This document shows positions 50,686-64,000 of a stretch of DNA of 64,000 bases, in pieces. Below the pieces are notes generated by a model that did not search any database, had not been told where the DNA came from, and was given only the letters and a program-made list of their open reading frames with translations. Position numbers and translations under genes: made by a program. The DNA comes from Chionis minor (lineage: Eukaryota; Chordata; Aves; Charadriiformes; Chionididae), in NCBI GenBank assembly GCA_013398295.1, contig VZSF01007668.1:472356-536355 (forward strand), read 5' to 3'. The stretch's first letter is position 1. Each line of letters begins with the position of its first letter.

Positions 50686-53600
50686 TTATTGAAGTACTAG
50701 GCTTTAAAAAATCTTGAATTAATAAATCAGTTTTTTTCTGGAAGAGTAGAAACATTGACTTAGTGAAAGTGCAGGACAATATATAAAATAAAGTTACATG
50801 CAGAAATCATTTGCAGGTTCTACACTTTGCTTTTTTGCAGGAGACCTTATTAGAAAGCCTGAAATGTTTAAGCACATGGTAGTTTAGGCTGCATTCTGCT
50901 ACATACATATTATTCTTAGCCATGTTTCTTGTCCCCAGTCTGTATGGGGCTAACTACCACTTCAGCTGAATGTCTGTGTGTATATTTGTGTTGTATGCAT
51001 GTCGGAGTCGGGGAGAGCAGCATTCCCTCTGCCAGTGTGGAAGTTTCCAGCATGCCATCTGCATTACGGCTTGCAGCACAGCTCATGCCTGCAGGCTGAC
51101 AGGTTCCTGTCCTGTATCTCTTCATTACCGGGAACCTCTGACAGCATGGAGAAACATTCAGACAGCAGGAGGAGTTGCATGAGTCCACATCTCAGCTGCA
51201 TGAATCAGGGCTATCAGTCACCAGGTAAAAGATTATACTGGCAACTTTGAAAGACATTGAGGAAAATACAGCAGAGCCTTAAATAGCAGGTGAAGAAAAG
51301 CCTAGCAGCATTTATTTTCTGCTGGGTGAGTGAGCTGTGGTCCCCAGCTACACACAGCTAGATACAGTTACGAATGCATGCATGGAAGCCTACCAGTATG
51401 CACCCCTACATTCCCCAAATACCTACCAGTCCTACTAAATCTCTGAAGGTTTGGTGGAGGTTTTTTTTTTTTTGCTTGGTTTGGTTGTTGTTTTGGGGTT
51501 TTTGCTTTTGTTTTCAAACTGTAGGCGAGACGAGGGAGTTGAACAGCAACAGAAGGCAGACCAAGCCAGCAAGCCCCATACTGCAATGGCTTGTTACAGA
51601 AGGGCAAGTCAAATGCCCCTTGCCAAACAGGTCTCCATTGCATCTGCCACAAAGCCTTGCTCAGGTCTTGTAGCTGAGACGGTCTGAGGATAAGCGCAGG
51701 AAATCAGGTAGGATGGAGCAGTATCTAGCAACAGAACAACTTCACAGAACTGGGTGTGGAAATCCAGGAAGGCTTTTGGCCGCACCGGTCTTTTTCCAGG
51801 TCTGAAAGAATCCAGGATAGCTCCATCCCACGTTCACACAGGAAGGAAGGGTTTTCTTCCCACAGGCTTAGCACATCGTGGGTAGAACCACTCCCTCAGG
51901 TGACTCAGACTTTCACATGTCGTGCATCCTACACATTTGGAAGTTCAGGGCCCAAAACATGTTTAGAAACTTCAGGGCCTGGGAAAAAAATCTTGGAAAC
52001 ATATACAGAAAAAGTTACTGTTGGAAGGGTGTTTTTTCCTTGAGTCTGGTAGGGGAAAACTAGGGGGAAGGCAGCTTTCATGTGAAATACTCTGTCTCAG
52101 AATGAACAGTGAAAGAATGTTTAAAGTAATGTTTACAATGATACTGGATTTTTTTCCCTAAATGGACAGTTTTTCTGAATATCTCCTTCCATCCCCTCCC
52201 CCTCCATACATTCCAAGGAAAATATTTGCTTTCCAAACTTGCAACACTTCCAAAATTTTAAAATCTGTAGCAAGGTTAGGGCTGGTGATAGGACGGGTGC
52301 AAAGAGCTGGGCCAGTAAGGTAGGATATAATGAGGCAGATATGTAAAACAGAAACATTAAGCTAGGTTTCTGGCTGGTACAGACATGTGACCCTGACCAG
52401 CTTTGAGGAATGGTGTTTATTCCCAAAGGCTGACAGTTTTTGCAAATGTGGACAACCCGACTTGGTTTAATCCTGAGGCTCACAAGCATCTTTCTGTAAC
52501 ATACACATGTGCCCTAATGGTTCCTGCTATTAGGAACAAGGGGATAAAATAACCTACAGGTTTAAAATTAAGCCCAAGTGTGCCAAAAGGTTGCTGGACC
52601 CAGCCAAGGACCAGCAGAGTCATGGCCTGAACTCAGGCACACACTAATCCTGTCTAGGGAAAGGAAGCCCACGTTCATCTTCATCACTATTTCTGGAGGT
52701 TAGTTTTCCTATCTGTGTTACAGAGCTACAGCTCCACTCACTGTTTGGGTTTCTCTTTGAAAGCTGTATATGTCTGGGTTCTTGTTGTGTACATGGTGTC
52801 ACCACCACTCTTGCTTTCTATTTTCAAGATTTAATTATTACTTCCTGTCTTAGCAGTACATCAACAGGTAACAAATATATTCAGGAACACTGGTGTGTAG
52901 GGAAGCACCTTCTTTGACATTTGGTACAGCCATTATCATTCAGAAGTAAAGTACCTGCACATATTTATTTTATATTTTAATACTTTCTTAATTTCTAAGT
53001 CTATTTAGCTAACTAAATTAGCATACCTTTTTGTTCTTAAATGAAGTCTGATTTTCATAAACACCTAACAAAGACAAATATTTTAATTTTCCCCAAATTT
53101 CTGGGTTTTCCTTTCCTCTAAGAAAAAACTGTCCTCTGACACTTGTCTTTTCCTCAAAAAGATCTGCAGATGTTCTGCCTTTGCTCACAGTCACATTGGC
53201 GTAGCTCAGATTGACCTGTGATAGCTGTCTGTGTGCTCACAGTAAATGAAAGGGAACTTGCACTCCCCATACTCTGGAAGCACCAGAGAAAGGTACTTTA
53301 GCGCAGGATAAGATCCCACATCCAGCTTCTTTTGGCCATGGAAACAAATTTATTGCAGGCCTGCTTCCCCTCCCTAAATAATGAGAAGGCTAATTACAGT
53401 TCACAACTAGGTGTGATTCAGAAAAGCCTTTCCTAATGTAACTCCCTCTGAGGACACAGCTGACTTTGAGAAAGTGTTTTTGGAAACTCAGTTAGGAGTA
53501 TGTCTCACCTGTTTTAATAGTGAGGCCGGACCTTGGGAGAAATTGTATCTACATTCATGCTTTTTTACACCATCCTAAATTATATACGTAGTGTGACAAT

Positions 53601-56394
53601 GGTGTTGCTTGTTAGGTTCATATGGATGATAACCACAGTTGAAAGCAAGCAGGAAAAGTTGACACAATATATGTGTGGAGGGTAAGAATTAATCAGTAGC
53701 GGTGCTCATTGCAGAGGCATTTGTCTGTAGTTTCTTTCACATTTCTTCCTCCAGACACAAGGTTATACAGCGTCCCTCCGTATTACAGAGCCGCACAAGT
53801 CTCTCTTCACTTTGTACTATGCATTTTTCATGACTATTGACTTCTCGTACCTTCTCATTCCTACAGGTCTGTGGCCACACAGTAGTTAGAAAGGTTTGAT
53901 AGCAGTAAATTAAACTCTGCTAGCACGTGTGCATCCTCAGAAGTTCACTCTGGGGAGCCACACCTTGACATCGAGCTAAGCGTTATCTCAGTTACACCCT
54001 CGAGTAACTCACGGTCAAGGCTAAGAATAGCTCCTTGGTACACACCCATCTTACAGTACTCACAAATTTCACCATTATTTGTGTAGGTACCGCAACTGCA
54101 CTGTGGGTTATCCGCTCTTAACACCCACGCAAACACATCTCAGCCTTCAGCACATCACCTCTTCTCCCCGTACAGCTCAGGAAATAGCTGGGGGAGGAAA
54201 ATTAGTTTTAAATATTTGTACTAATAGAAAGTTAATTTCTTGGTGGATGTTTCTACAAAACTTTCATGATTATTTCAGAGGAATCCTTCCAAACTCAAAT
54301 TCCCCGGCGTGAAAATCTACAGAATAAAAATCTTCCTACCTCATTCGCCCTCAGCAGATTTCATCTGAGTTGTAGCCTGACTGTGGACATCAACGATTCA
54401 AAAAGAGAATTTCATTTCTGTGTTTATAACTCACGGTTCTCAGTGGGAATAGTTACATAAATCACACTGTTTTGCTTTTGTTCCTGATTGCACAATATAA
54501 CAGTGTGACCATACCAGAGTGAAATTTTCATGTTACACCCAGATATGGATTTCAAAATTTCTTCTCTGTTGGCTTATTACTTCGGTCACCAAAAGAGGGA
54601 AGGAAACAATACTATATAATTACCAAGCACTGCACACATATTTAGCTGAAAAATTAAACTTTCAAAATTGGAATAATCTAAATGTAACAATTGACGAGTT
54701 ATACAACAAATACACTATTTCTTTAAACTACTTTGACTGGATGTTTAAAAATACATACCGTAGACACGTCATTGATTATTCAGTATAACTGCATCAGTAG
54801 AAGGAGGGAGATACAAGTGAGGCCAGGGAAACACACACAGATCCCTCTATCTCCAGAGAGCTTGCCAGAAAGCTACAGCTGCGGCTCCTTCCAAATATTC
54901 TTTTGTCAAACACAACTTAAGTATTTCTACCTAATCCATAGGCTTTTTAAGCTCACACTAAACTAAACCAACCTCACAAACACACTCCTGCTCTATGCAA
55001 AACAGCTCTGAAATATTACAGAAGCCATCAGGAATGGCATCCTGATGGGTTTTAGGCAGGATTCATTTTGGCAAAAGATTTCTAGCAGCATGCTGCAGGT
55101 TTAAATTCCTCTGGATATCTGCCCTGGTCTTCTTGGAGTTGTGCCTAAATATCTAACTACGTCCAGGTACAGAGAAGAGTGAATTTGCTTTCTCTGGCCC
55201 AGAAGGCTCTCACGGGGGAGGGGAGCAGCAGGGAGCTGGCAAACCCCGGGGGAACTTTCAGAAGCACGGTCCTTTCCAGGGCTAGCCCCGCCAGCCTCAA
55301 GCACTGAAATATTTTCGGGATGTGGGTTTAATTTTTGTGTTCATTCGTAGGAGAGATATAAGGTGCACAGCTGTTTTGTTGGCCTGCCAATCTGTTCCCG
55401 TCCCTCATGCTGCCTTGCGCTGCGTGCAGCCGTTTAAACCATGGAAAGAGCAAGTACATCATTTGGCTTCAGCCAGAAGCTGTAGTTTGCCGACAATTTA
55501 CATCCATATCAATTACTAGGCTGGGGAAAGCAGTGGAAAATCAGGCCGTTTCTTGAAATTGTTAGGTGGTATGGGTAATGCTCATGAAGTGTTTTGAAAG
55601 TGCTTCCGTCTCCTGGCTTGCAGAAGGATGCACAAGCCCACTCCTTCATTCCAGTACTCAGCAATGAACATAGCATTGACTGAGATTTATGGATGGTGTT
55701 TATTTTAATAATGCTGGGTGAAACCAATCCATGTTTTCTCAGAGGGAGCACATGCATCTGAGTGAAAAATAAAAATAAACTATTTTTCTTGGGGGGAAAA
55801 AAGTTCTTAGGAAAGGGTCAATGTAAATAAAGTGAAAACCATTTAAGAATAAAATGTTGAGCAACATTTGAATTGTCAGTAAAACTAGCAGCTTAGATGT
55901 CTTGGACTTGAGCACCACCTCAGCACGGACCCTCATCCTGACAGGCCATGCTGTTATTCTTCTCAATGAGTGTTAAACTTGGAGGAAGGGGCTACTGCAG
56001 CTACGCTCAAGGAAAATTAATCTTCTGTGGTACTTCACTGTACCACAGCACATTCTAACTTTTCCTATCAGCAAATACAGTCCTGTGCTAATGACAAGCC
56101 AGACCTGCACCATGAACAGGAGCCACTTATTTTCTGAGGGAGAATAACACTTTTTTTTCCCCCCTTTTTCTTCCCCCTCACCTCTAACCCCCTGTGAGCT
56201 CTACTCTAACGAAAGGTCAGAGGTTAGGACTTTATTTTCCTCCAGACCATGAATGCTAAATAGTGTCAGCACGAACAGTTCAATGACCCCTGTGTGTTCT
56301 GAAGCCACTGAAAAATGAAAACAAATGTTAATCTGGGGTCTGACTCAGACTCTCTTTGCTGATCTATACTTATGGAGCACATTAGGGCCACTTA
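50686..56394. other. Unique noncoding DNA
   Basis: No gene is recognised. It holds a T/G-rich low-complexity tract at 51459-51515, a CNE-like patch at about 53335-53425 (ccatggaaacaaattt, ataatgagaaggctaattac) and a short Cys-rich minus-strand frame at 53945-54136 that I do not support as coding. Confidence 0.45.
51459..51515. repeat. T-rich (GTTT)-like low-complexity tract
   Basis: A T13 run is followed by GTTT and GGTTTGG units. It is low-complexity sequence. Confidence 0.85.
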
Positions 56395-56560
56395 CGAAAT
56401 CAGGCTGAGCGGTGATCTCTGACCCCGCTGCGTATTCAGATGGCCCTGCTCCATTTGCTGGACGCCTGGCGCAGCCGCTGGCCTCGCAGCGCCGGGGCTC
56501 GCCGCTCATTCTCCCGCCGTGCCCACTGCTGCTCGCGTGCAACTTACATAAGCCAGAGCC
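56395..56560 (-). promoter_or_regulatory. CpG-rich patch with possible minus-strand first coding exon
   Basis: CpGs are far denser at 56405-56535 than nearby. On the minus strand, an ATG at 56509 with an A at -3 opens a frame of exactly 38 codons (starting MSGEPRRCEASGCARR). It stays open to a GTAAGT donor whose first intron base is 56395, and the exon would end in phase 0. The -1 exon base is C rather than the usual G, a mild weakness. A second GTAAGT occurs upstream on the same strand (first intron base at 56547), so alternative 5' exons are possible. I could not match the peptide to a known protein. A CpG-rich enhancer or chance open frame is the alternative. Confidence 0.35.
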
Positions 56561-59500
56561 ATCGCCAGCACACATCAATGGCAATGCTCCAATTTAAAAA
56601 GTAGATGGCTGGAGTAGGTGTTATTAGTACCCTGTGTCAAACGGTGATTGCTCACATATGGCTGCGGGCTGAATAGCACTTTTGATTCAGGGCAGAGAAA
56701 GAAAAAGTTGGTGGTAAGAAGAAAAAAAAAAAAAAAAAAGATGAAGCAGGCTTGATCTTGCCATTTTCTGATTTGAAATGGCTGGATTAGAAATAGCTAC
56801 AGCCAAGAAGAAATTGAGTTGGATGTCATTGATACACCTACACAGATCATCCTCTGGATTCCCAGGTGGTCCTGCTTTTAAACTGAAAGTCCTGGTCCAG
56901 TGACATGAAAGCCATATATTCAACAGCAAACCAGTTGTTTGCCAAAGACTTCTGATGAAGAATACATTCTTCTTGGTGGCATGAAAAGAGAAATATTTTT
57001 GCTGTAAAGTTAATATTAAACAACAGTACAATTCTTGCATTTTATCTCATCTTTCTGAGACAGACACTTTTCATTTTTTTCTTTTTTTTTTTCTTTTACA
57101 GTACCCTTTTTCCTGTTCAATGTCTGTAATGCAAATAAAACGCAGAAGCTTAAGTCTGCGCTGTTGAGATCTGAAGATCATTATGGGTCTACAAATGTGA
57201 ACTGTGTGAAGACTGCTACAGAATTTGCTTCTTTTTTTTTTTTTTCTTTTTCTGGAAAAATCTCCTGAAGTAAAAATCGTATATGTTACATTAGTTTCTA
57301 TTTGAGTATTTATTACTGCAGGTCTGCCTAAAAAGCACATACCGTGCGTATACAGCATTCTGCAAAGGAAAAAAAAGAGATGAGACATGGCAGACACTAT
57401 CAAAGCTTGCAAAGAGAAATTAACAATTAAATACAATACTCTTTTGAAATAGTCAAGTCTCAAAAACAGAAGAAAAGCCAACGAGCACTTCATTCAGGAT
57501 GGGCCGAACACATTTCTAAGCTTACAGGTACATAAAGCCCTGTTATACTAATGTATTGTAATTCCCTGCTTGTGCACTTAAAAGCAATGTGCAATTTTCT
57601 CTGCTTTAACAGGGCTCTTCAAGTGAAAAGGCTGAGCACTAGGGGTCAGAAATCACTCTTTCATAAAGCAGCAATTGTTCACAAATTTCCTGCTTAATTT
57701 GAGTACAATTAGTTTCAACTGGTTTTAAAGAATACAATTTGGTATTTGGTTTTGGGGACATCAGCTAGCACTGCATTTGCAACAATAAAACTGATGTTGG
57801 CCCATGTCAGTATTTGCCATTTTCTTTGTTTCAGGTTTCAAGGTAAATCTAAGTCGATTGATAGCGTCAACATGTTGTGGTTAGCAATTTTATTTGGAAT
57901 AACAAAAAATCATACATTGTTACTATGATTTTTATGTCATGTAGATGGGTCTGGCCTGTGCTGACTGTTATTCAGAAGGTTAGGTCTTTTATATTGTGAT
58001 GGATACATATATTGGCTGGTATTAAAAGTCTGCATTTACTATAGGTTCCTAAAGTATTGTCAGCTGACACTCAAGAAAAAACACTACAAGCTTCTTAATG
58101 GTGACAACTGTAAGTGGGTAGGTTAACTGTAAATGTATATTCACCTGTAAGCTATAAAAATTGATAAAACTGAGGAAGAAAAAGCTGATGTGGGGGGAGG
58201 GAAGAAATCAATCTATAGGACCTGTAGATCATAAGCAGCGCTGGAAGCAAAGCCGTTTCAATTTAAGAATGTAAAACTTAATTTAAACATGTCTTGTCTT
58301 AAGTTTCCCAACTTGCTGTCCTTACCAATGTTTTGAAATCCATCAGTAATTTTCATCAGGCATGTCTTGGTACTGCCTTGTACGAACAACCTAACACTTG
58401 ATAACTCCCTCCCTACCTGACAGCCTGAATCCTGAGCAGACTAACCCAGTGGTCCAGGAGCTGAACTGACTGCCAGTAGGCAAATGTGTGCAAGTTCCGC
58501 CATTTTTTTGTGTAAGATCCTGAATATGGAAGTATTTGTCTTAAAATATTTTGCCTTGGGTCATGGGATGAACTAAATGATTAATGTAGCGACGTAATTT
58601 TGAAAGGGGGGTGGGGTGTCAAGGGGTATTTCGTAGAACACTCCAGGATGAAGAGCACCTCCATTGAGCACTTCTTGTCTACGTTCCACGTATCCTTTAA
58701 AAACGGTTTCATTTTTACTTCATTAGGATTTTGGAGTTGTTTTGCATGGCTCCTCTTTCTTTATCCTTTGCTTTTCTTTTGGGCATCTATAAAGCAAGAA
58801 GCCTTACAGTGACACAGCTTTGTTCATCTTATCTTCAAAGTCATCTGCAGATTTTGATTCTGGGTATCAAATATTCATGTAATCTGTATAAATTACCTGT
58901 ATTATATTGATGTAACTTATGCGAGTATTTCTGTAATTATGCATGAAGATACATACCATTAAAATAACGTAAAGCAGCATTAGCAGTGCATAATAATATC
59001 AAATGATATAAAAATGTAGTAACTTTTAAGAAGTGCTTTTTTCTTAACTGATCTTAGTGTTGTGGTTTTGGATGGAAGGACAGTGCAAGGGGAGCTGAAT
59101 GTGAAAGGAGAACTGTCCTCCCCCACAAAATTAGTTACCTTTAATCACTATGATGATGGCTCTTTCCTGATGTATTGGCAAGAAGACCTTACATACTTAA
59201 AATATCACTCTTCTGTGAAATATTTTCTTCTGTTTGATCTACTCTGAACAGATTTTGGTGTTCTTTCCTTGCATAGGACTCCAGTGGTCCTGTCTTCAAT
59301 GGAGTTTATATAAATGTTGTATTACTCAGTCTTGCTTTTTTTCTGGGCCAAATTTTTAATTTGGATATTGATAGCCTTTTCATGGGGGCTACTAACTGAA
59401 GGGACTCATACAGATTGCCTCTCACATATTGTCCTCCCCTCACTTACCTGTAGAAGCAACACGCAGACCAGGAAATCCTGTAGAGCTGGTACTCACCTAT

Positions 59501-60117
59501 TCAGGAGCCAAACCCAGGGAAGCACTGAAGCAAAGCAAGAAGAAAGTGCTGGAATAGAGGCCATGTTTCTTGTTGCCCACCTCCAGGTCCATTGGCTGAT
59601 GGGGACAGACCAGCTCCTTTCCAAAACCACCTAAGAAAACTGAGAAGATAGTGCTATGAATGATGCTTCCCAGGACACGTTGCAGCTTTTTAGCAAGAGG
59701 GGACAGGGGTATTGTCTCAGATGGGGACATGATTTACTTTTCACTGCTCTGAGTGAAGTGCTTCACATGTTGTCAGTTTGCATCTCATTTTACACCTATC
59801 ATAAATACTCCATCTTCGCTCAGAATATAATAGGAAATGTAGGTCCAGGTTGAAGGGGTGGGTTGTTACAGAGAAAAGGACATTGGTTTAGTGGAAAAAG
59901 ACCATCAGAAACAATTTTCAGAAAACAATGGAAAGATAAGGAAAAATTATGAAAAGGAAGAAAACACGCATTATCTTCCCTACCTTTTAAAAATACACAT
60001 CTTCCATACTGAGCATCAACTGCTAGAAAATCATTGATCCAACACCAGCACCAGCATTTTTCTTCAGTAATATTTCAGAAAGTTTGTTGAATGAGTTAGA
60101 TCTGTGAAATTTATGTA
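56561..60117. other. Unique AT-rich noncoding DNA
   Basis: It holds an A18 run at 56722-56739, T-rich runs at 57074-57096 and 57232-57250, and a CNE-like AT-rich patch at about 58830-59040 (TAATTATGCATGAAGATAC). No gene is recognised. Confidence 0.45.
56722..56739. repeat. A18 homopolymer
   Basis: There are eighteen consecutive A residues after a purine-rich AGAAAGAAAAAG lead-in. Confidence 0.9.
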
Positions 60118-60265
60118 AGCTATTTGGAGCAGGAGCTATCTTTTATGTATTTGTACAATATCTAGCACAAGGTATTTGTAAATGTCTAACCAGATAAATG
60201 GAGTTATTGGGTAGTGTCACCTAAAATGCAAATAACAATAGCAACAACAATAAATCTCTCTGTAC
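60118..60265 (+). repeat. Possible ancient LINE 3'-end remnant (L2/CR1 type)
   Basis: 'gagcaggagctatctttta' followed by 'tatttgtacaatatctagca' and an ending rich in AATAACAATAGCAACAACAA resembles an old amniote LINE 3' end. That end reads roughly 'gcagggactgtctttt', 'gtacagcacctagcacaa' and a short-repeat tail. It is degraded and the family is not certain. Confidence 0.38.
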
Positions 60266-63200
60266 AGAATAGGAATTTAAGTCTGAATCACAAGTGTTTT
60301 AGCTTCATTTTTGGAAAACTTATTGCATGTATGTCCAGACAAACAAATGAGGTCTGCTGGATCTCATAGCTCTTTCTATTTCTACAGCTTTAGAGAAGAA
60401 GCCCATGGCATGCTGGAAGACCAAAGAGTACAACCAACAGGACCAATGGGTCGCCTGTGTCAACCTGAGCTAAGGACCTGCTGGCAGTCACACAACCTTC
60501 TTCTGCATTGCTGAGCCCACTGCGGCAACCTGGACACCTCGCTCAATGTCCAGCCATGCCTATATCTGTGCCCCTCCACAAACCACTGCCAAGAGTTTAC
60601 CAGGATGGAATCAAGCTGAGTTAAAATTTTTTGTCCTGGATATAGAGTCCATGACCAAATAAATATAACAAAACAATACACGATAATGCTCTATATATGC
60701 ATATATATATACAGATACATACACATGTATGAATGCATATATGCATGCATATTTATGAATAGACATGTATTTATATGTATGCATATGTGTGTGTGTACAC
60801 TCACTAAAGACTGAAAAAAAGAAGGTCATTTTACAGAACATATGGTAAAGAAGAAAGAGTAGAGATCCAAAATCACTATCGCTACAGGATCACATGCTAA
60901 CTAAGAAACTTGTTGTATAAAAATCAGAACAGGTATTTTAAGCGATCTTATGGAGTCATATCTCTTTTGGATTAACCCCCAGACTGAGAACCATACAGAA
61001 ACATTTTCTAATCTGATTTTCTGATCCTAAAGCATAATTAATTTATTATGTCAACAGACACCTGGGTCATTGGAGGAAGAAAACTGCATATGCAAAACTC
61101 AGTCCAGATGAAGTATATGCCTCCTCATATCTTTTTTCTCTCCAATTTACAAGAGTAAAATCTCTGAAAATAAAAAGAGGGTGAAAAAAGCCTCCCATAT
61201 ATGCCTCCAACTTTGTCATCACTGCCTGACTTTGATACAGACAGTCCTTGAACTCCCAAGAAATAAAATGGACTATGGAAACAATGATAGCAGCAGCTAT
61301 AGATGAACGAAGACGACAGTTAGCTATAATTTTTCCAAAATGAATGGATACACTAAAAATTCACCCCAAAAAACAATCAGGGCCTCCAGGCCATCTTATC
61401 TCTGGGTCCTCACATCAACATTGATTTCTATTGATTTAATTCCCAGAGTGTCTCAGCTCAGATCGCTGGTAGTATTTCCCCTAATATTTCCTGTAATAAA
61501 ATTAAAAAAAAAAGTCTTAATTTTGAAGACACTGCACTCTCAAGAAGTGGGAAAATAAGATTGGTTTTAATAGGCCCAGTGAGTGGCATGGCAACTAACC
61601 TTAGGCCTAAAACAGTTCTGTGCTGGCATTCGTGTGAATCACCAGTCTACCTGGAAGGTAAAAATCCTGCCTTAACCGCACAACGGAGGACGACAAACCT
61701 CTGTGCTTGTTTTCCTGATCGCAATAAATGCCGGATGCCCTCCTAAGGCAGTTGTGTAAGTTGCACGTGCAAGACTCGTATTTGCTCGTATTGCCTAGTT
61801 CAATAGGCAGTCAGGCAGACCTATGGGATAATATCATGACCACAGAGCTGACAAAAGCTCTGGGTCTGGAAAGTTGGCCTCATGTTCTCCAGACTCTTGT
61901 CCCAGGGAGCAGCATCTGGAGCCAGCATCCCAAGACTGTATTGTGGCTAAAGACCGGCCAGTTCTGCAGAAACTGCAAATTTGCCCAAAAATGCAGTTGC
62001 AGGGGTATGAATGGAAAGATAATTCCAGATGAAAGAAGGAATTACAGACAGCAGAGCTTGAAACACCCCACACACCCATTGTAACAGGGTTCATTTCTAA
62101 AGGGTTCAAATGACGTTTTATCACACAGTTCTTGCTTTGGCTTTACGGTAAAGCTTCTCCACACACTCTCTTGGCAGATGCTCAGCAGCTCTCCCTCTCT
62201 TCTTCTCTCTCTGTGAGCAGCATCTGGCTGCAGCGTTCCCACCTCTGCAGCTGTTTCTCAGCTGTGCACACAGATGGGTGGAGCGGGGGTGACACGCAGC
62301 CACCAGGAAACGAGGCAAGACAGGGAAATGCAGGCTGGAGAAGAGGTTGCAAGGGGCCTAGAAGTCACTCCCACCCCTGCAGGTTGGAAGGGGAAGGGGA
62401 AGGAAGGGTCGGGTTTGGCAGCTGGTGGAGGATGCAAAGAAAAGACAGACATGTCCATGTGGTGAGAAGGCTAAAGGACCAGGAGAGGACGCATGAGGAA
62501 GGGGGTTTTATCCTCCACCAAACTCTGGAAACCTCTAGGCAGGTCTCAACGTGCGGGCAGTCCAGTCATCAGCACCAATGCCTAGAGGTTGTGGAGAGAC
62601 TCCTCTGGCAGCTCTGTGTCAGGTGCCCATGACAGGACAAAGAGCTCAGTGTTGCTCACATCTGCTTCAGCGATTTACATCAGAGGATGTGGTGGGCCAG
62701 CAAGGTAATGAGAACGTCAAGGGCAGTCTCTGTGCCTCTGCACAGTGTTTTCTCTCTTTCTGTGAAACAACTGTTCGTAATCCCTTTAAAAAAAATACCG
62801 ACTGTGGACTGGGAGTGGTTTTAAACCGAAACACCTGTGTGTCACGCACTCACAGCCTTGCCATTATGTGCAGGGTCACCAACTCCTCCGCGGAGCGTAT
62901 CAGGTGTTTGGCTCCAGGTAAAGCTGGATGAACTGATCAGCTTGCTGGAGAAGCACAGGACCCTGTGAGACTCTCCTTCTCCCATCACTGGATGGCTTTT
63001 CTCTGTCACTGCTCGCGCTTCTCTCTCTCCCTCCAGCCTCTCAACCCCACGCAATGGTCATGGAGCTGAATCCCAGTGAAACAGCAGCGCTGGCGAAGGC
63101 TTTAACATATCCTCAGGCTGGGACGATCATCTTTCTTTCTCCAGAGCACACTGAGGGCATCACGGATCGCTCCTTATCTAGCAAACAGCTGTCACTGCTC

Positions 63201-64000
63201 CAGAAAGGGACAGGCAGAAGTTAACTGCTGCTACTGCTGCTGCTCACTTGGATGCTGGGATTGGTAAAACTCCTCTTTTACCAGCTCAGCTTTTTGAGTG
63301 ATTTCTAACAAGCGAAACCAAGGCAATTTCTTTCTGAGTGGGATTTCTTTCTGCCTTCACAAGGTCCACAAGCTGCCCCTCCTGCTGTTGGCTGGCATTA
63401 ATCTTAAAATGTACAGTATTAGGAGCAGTATCAGTGCCTGTTTCTTTACCTTTTAGAACAGGCTTATGATATAAAGATTTATTAGTTTGGAACATTGTGA
63501 AAGTAGACAAGAGAGGCACATAGGTGGGACTTCCCCTGATCAGAGGAAGTCCAGATAACGGAATCAGCAGCAGGAGAAAACTGCTTTAAACATTCCTGAG
63601 TCCAACAAGGTGCCAGCAGCACAGGCACAGTCTCTTCCTTTCCCAGCCCTGTGTGCAACTGCCTCACCACCTGCAGGAGCCACATCAGTACCCATCACCT
63701 GCTCCCCTGGGAGCCAGAGCATGCCAAGAAAAGGGGGAGGACCCAGCTTCTCTGCTTCTCAACCCCAGCAGTTTCCCCTATGTCACTGAAGAAGAGCGCA
63801 TGTCCTGCCTAAATTGTAAGTCCTCTCCAAGACTCATCAGACAGGGTGACTTTGCATTGCCTCCTATTCAGGCTAGTGGCTAAATATCACTCTTTGGCCT
63901 TATGCCTGTTTTTTAAGCTTTAGTTTTTCTCAGCTGTGGTGGGATTGCTGGGGTTGCAGTGGGATGCTGACCTGAAAAGAATGAAAATGGTGGAATATGC
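60266..64000. other. Noncoding DNA, GC-richer after about 62150
   Basis: No gene is recognised. The 166-codon plus-strand frame at 62132-62632 starts with TTG and has no domain. A complex ATGTAT/GCATAT simple-repeat region lies at about 60690-60800. Confidence 0.45.
60690..60800. repeat. Complex alternating AT/GCAT/GT simple repeat
   Basis: The region mixes TATATA, ATGCAT, ATGTAT and GTGTGT units over about 110 bp and is low-complexity. Confidence 0.85.

Noticed and set aside
53945..54136. Cys-rich 63-codon minus-strand frame (contains CSCGTYTNNGEICEYC)
   Set aside because: The cysteine spacing suggested an EGF-like piece, but it does not fit a full domain and no flanking exon signals are convincing.
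57071..57493. 140-codon minus-strand frame
   Set aside because: It is Lys/Arg-rich because of T-rich runs on the plus strand and has no domain.
62132..62632. 166-codon plus-strand open frame
   Set aside because: It starts with TTG, lies in GC-richer DNA where stops are rarer, has no domain, and overlaps other frames on both strands.
63054..63224. 56-codon ATG frame after a CTCTCTCCCTCCAG acceptor-like tract
   Set aside because: The peptide is not recognised, there is no upstream exon, and such short frames are expected by chance.

Overview
This window looks like vertebrate nuclear DNA, most likely from a bird. It holds at least five CR1 LINE fragments with avian-type 3' tails built from short ATTCTATG-like repeats. 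One fragment (42433-43040) still encodes a recognisable C-terminal part of CR1 ORF2. Older CR1/L3-like and MIR-like remnants are also present. I saw no L1, Alu or bacterial-type gene organisation. The species cannot be named from the sequence.

I found no protein-coding gene I can name and no tRNA, rRNA, snRNA or CRISPR array. Almost all open frames are short. Many begin with TTG or GTG, lie in AT-rich or simple-repeat DNA, or are shadows of CR1. The window is best read as intergenic DNA or the inside of a large intron, and I cannot tell which.

Layout: 1-432 CR1 (+). 433-4880 unique AT-rich DNA with a short TG repeat. 4880-5600 a GC- and CpG-rich patch with a minus-strand splice-donor motif and AP-1/MARE and E-box motifs. 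5600-13064 mostly unique DNA with a CR1 (+) at about 9440-9636. 13065-13136 an interrupted AGC trinucleotide repeat. 14334-14500 CR1 (-). 15724-15909 a cluster of SOX-like motifs in CNE-like sequence. 16000-29080 unique DNA with scattered simple repeats, two exon-like open stretches and an ancient-repeat fragment. 29085-29215 a MIR-like remnant (-). 30722-30761 a perfect 20-bp tandem duplication. 34690-38030 ancient CR1/L3 remnants on both strands. 42433-43040 the best-preserved CR1 (+). 44278-44605 CR1 (-). 45862-45945 a MIR-like remnant (-). 46514-47051 an uninterrupted 538-nt T tract. 48395-48700 an old CR1/L3 fragment (+). 50553-50685 an N gap. 56395-56560 a second CpG-rich patch with a minus-strand open exon-like segment ending at a GTAAGT donor. 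The rest is unique noncoding DNA with simple repeats.

No gene network can be described. The most useful leads are the two CpG-rich patches (possible minus-strand first exons or promoters), the SOX-motif cluster, and the extreme poly-T tract, which may be an assembly artefact.
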